From LSUCC0057 sp048549915 (GTDB taxonomy: Bacteria > Pseudomonadota > Gammaproteobacteria > Pseudomonadales > Porticoccaceae): a stretch of 64,000 bases of DNA. Below are positions 60,998 through 64,000 of the stretch, piece by piece. The notes under the pieces are model-generated. The model ran no database searches. It was not told the DNA's origin and saw only the letters and a program-made list of their open reading frames with translations. Within the stretch, counting starts at the first letter, position 1, and each line of letters starts with the position of its first letter. A program made the translations under genes and the position numbers. Where the stretch lies: the NCBI GenBank assembly GCA_048549915.1, contig JBLYYE010000044.1:1-64000 (forward strand). Direction: 5' to 3'.

Positions 60998-61312
60998 TCA
61001 GTTGAATAGAGAGGGTGGGCCGCGGATAGGTGACTGTAATGGAGTGCACTTAGCGTAGTGTTGGGTAGATGCTAAGGGTGGTGCAACACAGAGAAAGGGA
61101 GCTTTAAAGATCTCTGCTTCGGTAACACTGGCTAATGCGCCTTGGCTTAAACAGAGTTCACAGTGGTTTGAACTGTCATCTATGTGCAGGTGGGCTGGAT
61201 CGACATGGCTTAACGCCAGCGGCGCCAGAGCCAAAAGTAATAGCGCTAAAAAGATTAGCGTAGAACGTTTGCATGCGCGTAAAAAAGTGCTGTTGTTGAG
61301 TCTGTGAGCCAT
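60998..61312 (-). CDS. Small exported His/Cys-rich protein, putative periplasmic zinc chaperone
   Basis: A 104-residue protein with an N-terminal hydrophobic signal or anchor (about 17-35, ending APLALSH). Its core SHVDPAHLHIDDSSNHCELC has several His and a CxxC, fit for metal binding. The C-terminal PIRGPPSLF is a pattern I associate with small DUF2946-like or zinc-chaperone proteins beside zinc receptors. It lies just upstream of the TonB receptor, likely the same transcript, and is divergent from hisB. The function is inferred. Confidence 0.65.
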   Translation of the reverse strand: MAHRLNNSTFLRACKRSTLIFLALLLLALAPLALSHVDPAHLHIDDSSNHCELCLSQGALASVTEAEIFKAPFLCVAPPLASTQHYAKCTPLQSPIRGPPSLFN

Positions 61313-61340
61313 AATTAGATATTAGCAAACTTAGCTGAAA

Positions 61341-61357
61341 ATGTAACAACGTTATGT
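61341..61357 (-). promoter_or_regulatory. Weak candidate Zur-like operator
   Basis: ATGTAACAACGTTATGT matches a Zur-type ATGTTATAATATAACAT core at 10 of 17 positions, about 30 nt upstream of the small His/Cys protein. It is too weak to stand alone. Confidence 0.2.
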
Positions 61358-61385
61358 AGTGATTTCCGCGCCGCTAGGTTAGAGC

Positions 61386-61391
61386 TATAAT
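61386..61391 (+). promoter_or_regulatory. -10 element upstream of hisB
   Basis: A perfect TATAAT lies 30 nt before the hisB start. No good -35 is present at 17 nt (TTTCCG), so activation or an alternative spacing is likely. Confidence 0.3.
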
Positions 61392-61421
61392 GCGTTGTTA
61401 AATAATCTATCGGAGCAAAAT

Positions 61422-62024
61422 ATGGTTGCCTCTACCGAGCGCGTAGCAACAGTGACACGCAATACGCTGGAATCACAAATCACCATTACCATTAATTTAG
61501 ATGGCAGCGGCGCTGCGCAACTTAATACCCCAGTGCCATTTTTGAACCATATGCTCGACCAGATTGCTCGCCACGGTTTAATTGATATTACTATTGAAGC
61601 GCAGGGCGATGTTGAAATTGATGACCACCACACGGTCGAAGATATCGGCATTACTTTGGGTATGGCATTTGCGCAAGCCATCGGCGACAAAAAAGGTATT
61701 AATCGTTACGGCAGTGCCTATGTGCCGCTGGACGAGGCGCTGTCGCGAGTGGTTTTGGACTTTTCAGGGCGCCCAGGCTTGATCCTCAACGCCGATTTTG
61801 TGCGCAGCCATGTCGGCAGTTTTGATGTCGATTTAGTCTCCGAATTCTTCCACGGTTTTGTCAACCATGCACTGGTTACCCTGCACATCGACAACTTGCG
61901 CGGTGCCAATGCTCACCACCAGATAGAGACTATTTTTAAAGCGTTTGGTCGCGCTTTGCGTATGGCAGCAAAGGCGGATAGCCGCATGGCAGGGATCATG
62001 CCCTCGACCAAAGGTTCGCTGTGA
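61422..62024 (+). CDS. hisB: Imidazoleglycerol-phosphate dehydratase
   Basis: A 200-residue monofunctional IGPD, the seventh histidine step; the phosphatase half of the enterobacterial fusion is absent. Two metal-binding motifs are seen: DDHHTVEDIGITLG and ANAHHQIETIFKAFGRAL. I start at the ATG at 61422, with GGAG 7 nt upstream; the frame is open from 61395. It overlaps hisH by 4 nt. Confidence 0.95.
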   Translation: MVASTERVATVTRNTLESQITITINLDGSGAAQLNTPVPFLNHMLDQIARHGLIDITIEAQGDVEIDDHHTVEDIGITLGMAFAQAIGDKKGINRYGSAYVPLDEALSRVVLDFSGRPGLILNADFVRSHVGSFDVDLVSEFFHGFVNHALVTLHIDNLRGANAHHQIETIFKAFGRALRMAAKADSRMAGIMPSTKGSL

Positions 62025-62662
62025 GCCAGAGTCAAATCGCCATACTGGATTACGGTATGGGCAACCTACATTCGGTTGCCAATGCAGTTAAAACAGTCGC
62101 ACCCGATTGCGATGTGGTGATTACTGCCGAGGCTGCGGTTGCCGATAGCGCAGATCGGATTATCTTCCCCGGTGTCGGTGCTATCCGCGACTGTATGAGC
62201 GAAATATTGCGTCTGGGCTTTGACCGAATTTTAACTAAGGCGATCGCAGAAAAACCGGTACTGGGAATTTGTGTAGGTATGCAAGCGCTGATGCAGCGCA
62301 GCGATGAAAATGGCGGCTCTGACTGTCTTGGTCTGCTGCCCGGAGCGTTTCATAAATTCCAAGCGGCTGTCGACGATAGTGGCAACAAGCTCAAAGTCCC
62401 GCACATGGGCTGGAGCCAGGTGGAACACGATCAGCACCCAATCTGGCAGGGTATTGAGCAACATGAGCGCTTCTACTTTGTCCACAGCTACTACCTACCA
62501 GTCGCCGAGAGCGACTGTGTCGCTGCGCACTGCCAATACGGGGTAGATTTTGTTGCGGCAGTTGCTCAAGGCAACCTCTTTGCAGTGCAGTTTCATCCAG
62601 AAAAAAGTGCCGCCGCGGGCTTGCAGCTGCTAGAAAATTTCAGCCAGTGGCGCGGCGTGTAA
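62021..62662 (+). CDS. hisH: Imidazole glycerol phosphate synthase, glutaminase subunit HisH
   Basis: A 213-residue class I glutamine amidotransferase feeding ammonia to HisF. DYGMGNLHSVANA opens the fold; the nucleophile Cys is in GICVGMQALM; His and Glu of the triad are in FHPEKSAAAG. It starts with GTG overlapping hisB. The expected partners hisA and hisF do not follow here. Confidence 0.95.
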   Translation: MSQSQIAILDYGMGNLHSVANAVKTVAPDCDVVITAEAAVADSADRIIFPGVGAIRDCMSEILRLGFDRILTKAIAEKPVLGICVGMQALMQRSDENGGSDCLGLLPGAFHKFQAAVDDSGNKLKVPHMGWSQVEHDQHPIWQGIEQHERFYFVHSYYLPVAESDCVAAHCQYGVDFVAAVAQGNLFAVQFHPEKSAAAGLQLLENFSQWRGV

Positions 62663-62953
62663 ATGAACGAGGTGCGCGCCAAACTCAACCGCGAGACAGC
62701 CAAAATCGGCTGGATAGAGCTGCAGCGCCACTACGCGGCAGGTAATGTCTTGACTGTTGCTGAGGGTGCAGATTTAGTAGCAGTGGCCGAGGCGTTTCAC
62801 ACCGACAGTGCGCAACAAGTCAAAGATTGGCTGGGCGACGGTACCGTGGCGCCGGTTGATGATCAAAGTGCTGCAGCTTGGGTTGACACTGACGCCGAGC
62901 ACTGGGCAGTAGTCGTGGCGCCCTTCGTTTTAATACAGCTGATAGCTCAATAA
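62663..62953 (+). CDS. DUF2288-family small protein
   Basis: A 96-residue cytosolic protein whose start abuts the hisH stop. GWIELQRHYAAGNVLTVAEGADLVAVAEAF and the final WVVVAPFVLIQLIAQ-like end match the DUF2288 pattern I remember (quoted in parts within about 16-46). Function unknown. Its direct linkage to hisH is notable, because hisA is usual at this position. Confidence 0.65.
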   Translation: MNEVRAKLNRETAKIGWIELQRHYAAGNVLTVAEGADLVAVAEAFHTDSAQQVKDWLGDGTVAPVDDQSAAAWVDTDAEHWAVVVAPFVLIQLIAQ

Positions 62954-62992
62954 CCACTCTCAGCAACCTCTTTCAAGAATAAGGTCAATTCT

Positions 62993-64000
62993 ATGGATTT
63001 CTCCGCGACCGAAGAGCAGCGTTTTATTCAAGACAGTGCTGCGCGTTTTTCACAACAATATCTGGCTCCGAATGCAGCGGCACTCGATCAAAACCCAGAG
63101 GGTGAAAAGCAGCATTTTTTAGCTCGACTCAAACAGTTGGCCGATATCGGCTTTATGGGTCTCAATATCGATAGCCAATACGGCGGCAGTGAAGCTGGAG
63201 TCGTTGGCTTTAGTCTGGCACTGACTGAGTTGGCGCGCGGCTGCGCAGCGACAGCAGTGACTGTCTCTGTGACCAATATGGCCGCTGAGATTATTCAGGC
63301 GTGTGGCAGTGAGCAACAGAAGAACCACTACCTACCCAAAATTTGCTCTGGTGAGTACTCAGCTGCCGGATTCTGTTTAACAGAGAGCAGTGCCGGTTCC
63401 GATCCGGCCTCGATGCGCTGCAGAGCCACTCGCGATGGTGAGGGTTGGCGGCTGAACGGAGCTAAAGTCTGGATTACCAGCGCTGAGTATGCCGGTGTAT
63501 TCATTGTTTGGGCGGTTACCGATCCCGATGCACCGCGGGGCAAGGGGATCAGTTGCTTCTTGGTTGAGGCGTCTACCGTTGGCGTCTCAGTGGCAAAACG
63601 CGAACACAAAATGGGCCAGAGCGGCTCTGCCACCAACCAGGTGACGTTTGAAGATTGCTGGGTCGGCGATACGGCTCTGTTGGGAGAGCTGAACCGAGGT
63701 TTCGCTATTGCTATGGGCGAACTCGCCGGTGGCCGTATTGGCATCGCTTCGCTGGCGCTGGGTGTCGGAAGTGCAGCGTTAGATTACGCGCGCAGTTATA
63801 TCGTCGAGCGCGAGCAGTTTGGTCGCAAACTCAGTGATTTTCAGGGTCTACAGTGGCAGTTGGCCGACCGCTATACAGAGCTAGAAGCGGCGCGTTTATT
63901 AGTGCTGCAGGCGGCTTGGGTCAAAGAGCAGGGCCGAGACTTTGCCATGCAGGCCTCCATGGCAAAACTGTTTGCCAGTGAAAAGGCCAACGAGGCTTGT
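62993..64000 (+). CDS. Acyl-CoA dehydrogenase, 3' end outside the window
   Basis: The first 336 residues of an FAD acyl-CoA dehydrogenase that oxidises an acyl-CoA to the enoyl form, passing electrons to ETF. The N-terminal helical domain starts MDFSATEEQRFIQDSAARF. FCLTESSAGSDPASM and VWITSAEYAGVF are the flavin and substrate segments; AYIVEREQFGRKLSDFQGLQ-like C-terminal helices begin (about 275). The reading frame is open to base 64000. It may serve short branched or straight chains; the catalytic Glu lies beyond the cut. Confidence 0.9.
   Translation, partial: MDFSATEEQRFIQDSAARFSQQYLAPNAAALDQNPEGEKQHFLARLKQLADIGFMGLNIDSQYGGSEAGVVGFSLALTELARGCAATAVTVSVTNMAAEIIQACGSEQQKNHYLPKICSGEYSAAGFCLTESSAGSDPASMRCRATRDGEGWRLNGAKVWITSAEYAGVFIVWAVTDPDAPRGKGISCFLVEASTVGVSVAKREHKMGQSGSATNQVTFEDCWVGDTALLGELNRGFAIAMGELAGGRIGIASLALGVGSAALDYARSYIVEREQFGRKLSDFQGLQWQLADRYTELEAARLLVLQAAWVKEQGRDFAMQASMAKLFASEKANEAC

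Overview
The window looks like a chromosome segment of a free-living, aerobic gammaproteobacterium. Nearly all of it is housekeeping sequence. Several blocks keep an order I recognise from Pseudomonas-like genomes: rpoE-rseABC-degP/mucD, lepA-lepB-rnc-era-recO-acpS, cysM-relA-mazG, adk-tsaB, and tRNA-Phe/yggX-mutY-asmA next to hisBH. The moderate GC and the mixture suggest a marine relative of Pseudomonas (Cellvibrionales-type). That placement is inference from gene content, not a phylogeny.

Layout. 1-1.3 kb: a PLP aminotransferase with its own promoter and terminator. 1.3-13.5 kb: a long minus-strand run of 13 genes. From its promoter end (13.5 kb) it encodes a thermostable-hemolysin-family protein, an AMP-dependent ligase, a heme-oxygenase-like diiron (HDO) candidate enzyme, an SDR reductase, a TPR exported protein, a QseB/PmrA-like response regulator with a QseC-like kinase, a cupredoxin, an FTR1 iron permease, a small outer-membrane-like protein, an NhaC antiporter and two exported metallopeptidases. 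13.6-19.7 kb: cytochrome c, heme A synthase, ung, ygfZ, sdhE/ygfX and nadB. 19.9-24.4 kb: the sigma-E regulon core. 24.5-41.6 kb: translation, RNA processing, stringent response, nucleotide and cell-wall genes, with ugd at the end. 41.6-49.6 kb: an AraC regulator divergent from a propionyl-CoA/methylmalonyl-CoA operon. 49.7-54.1 kb: prfC, an acyltransferase and membrane transporters. 54.2-55.7 kb: a DUF481-like barrel and a repeat-rich spacer beside tRNA-Phe. 55.8-64 kb: yggX, mutY, asmA, a zinc-type TonB receptor with a small His/Cys protein, hisB-hisH, a DUF2288 protein and an acyl-CoA dehydrogenase cut by the window end.

The best candidate for an undescribed system is the 5.1-13.5 kb directon. 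Most junctions overlap by 4 nt or are very short. The HDO candidate keeps all six predicted metal ligands. The ligase has Arg where the A10 catalytic Lys normally sits. A CTTAAC-N5-CTTAAG direct repeat, the site type used by PmrA/QseB regulators, lies about 56 nt upstream of the first gene. I infer a self-regulated pathway that activates and remodels a fatty or amino acid substrate and is tied to iron handling. Its product is unknown.

A second point of interest is the tRNA-Phe 3' flank. A 160-bp segment carrying the tRNA terminator is duplicated there, next to a 67-bp-period tandem array whose units each contain an imperfect palindrome. Candidate sigma-E promoters precede rpoE and rseA; the second overlaps a perfect inverted repeat.
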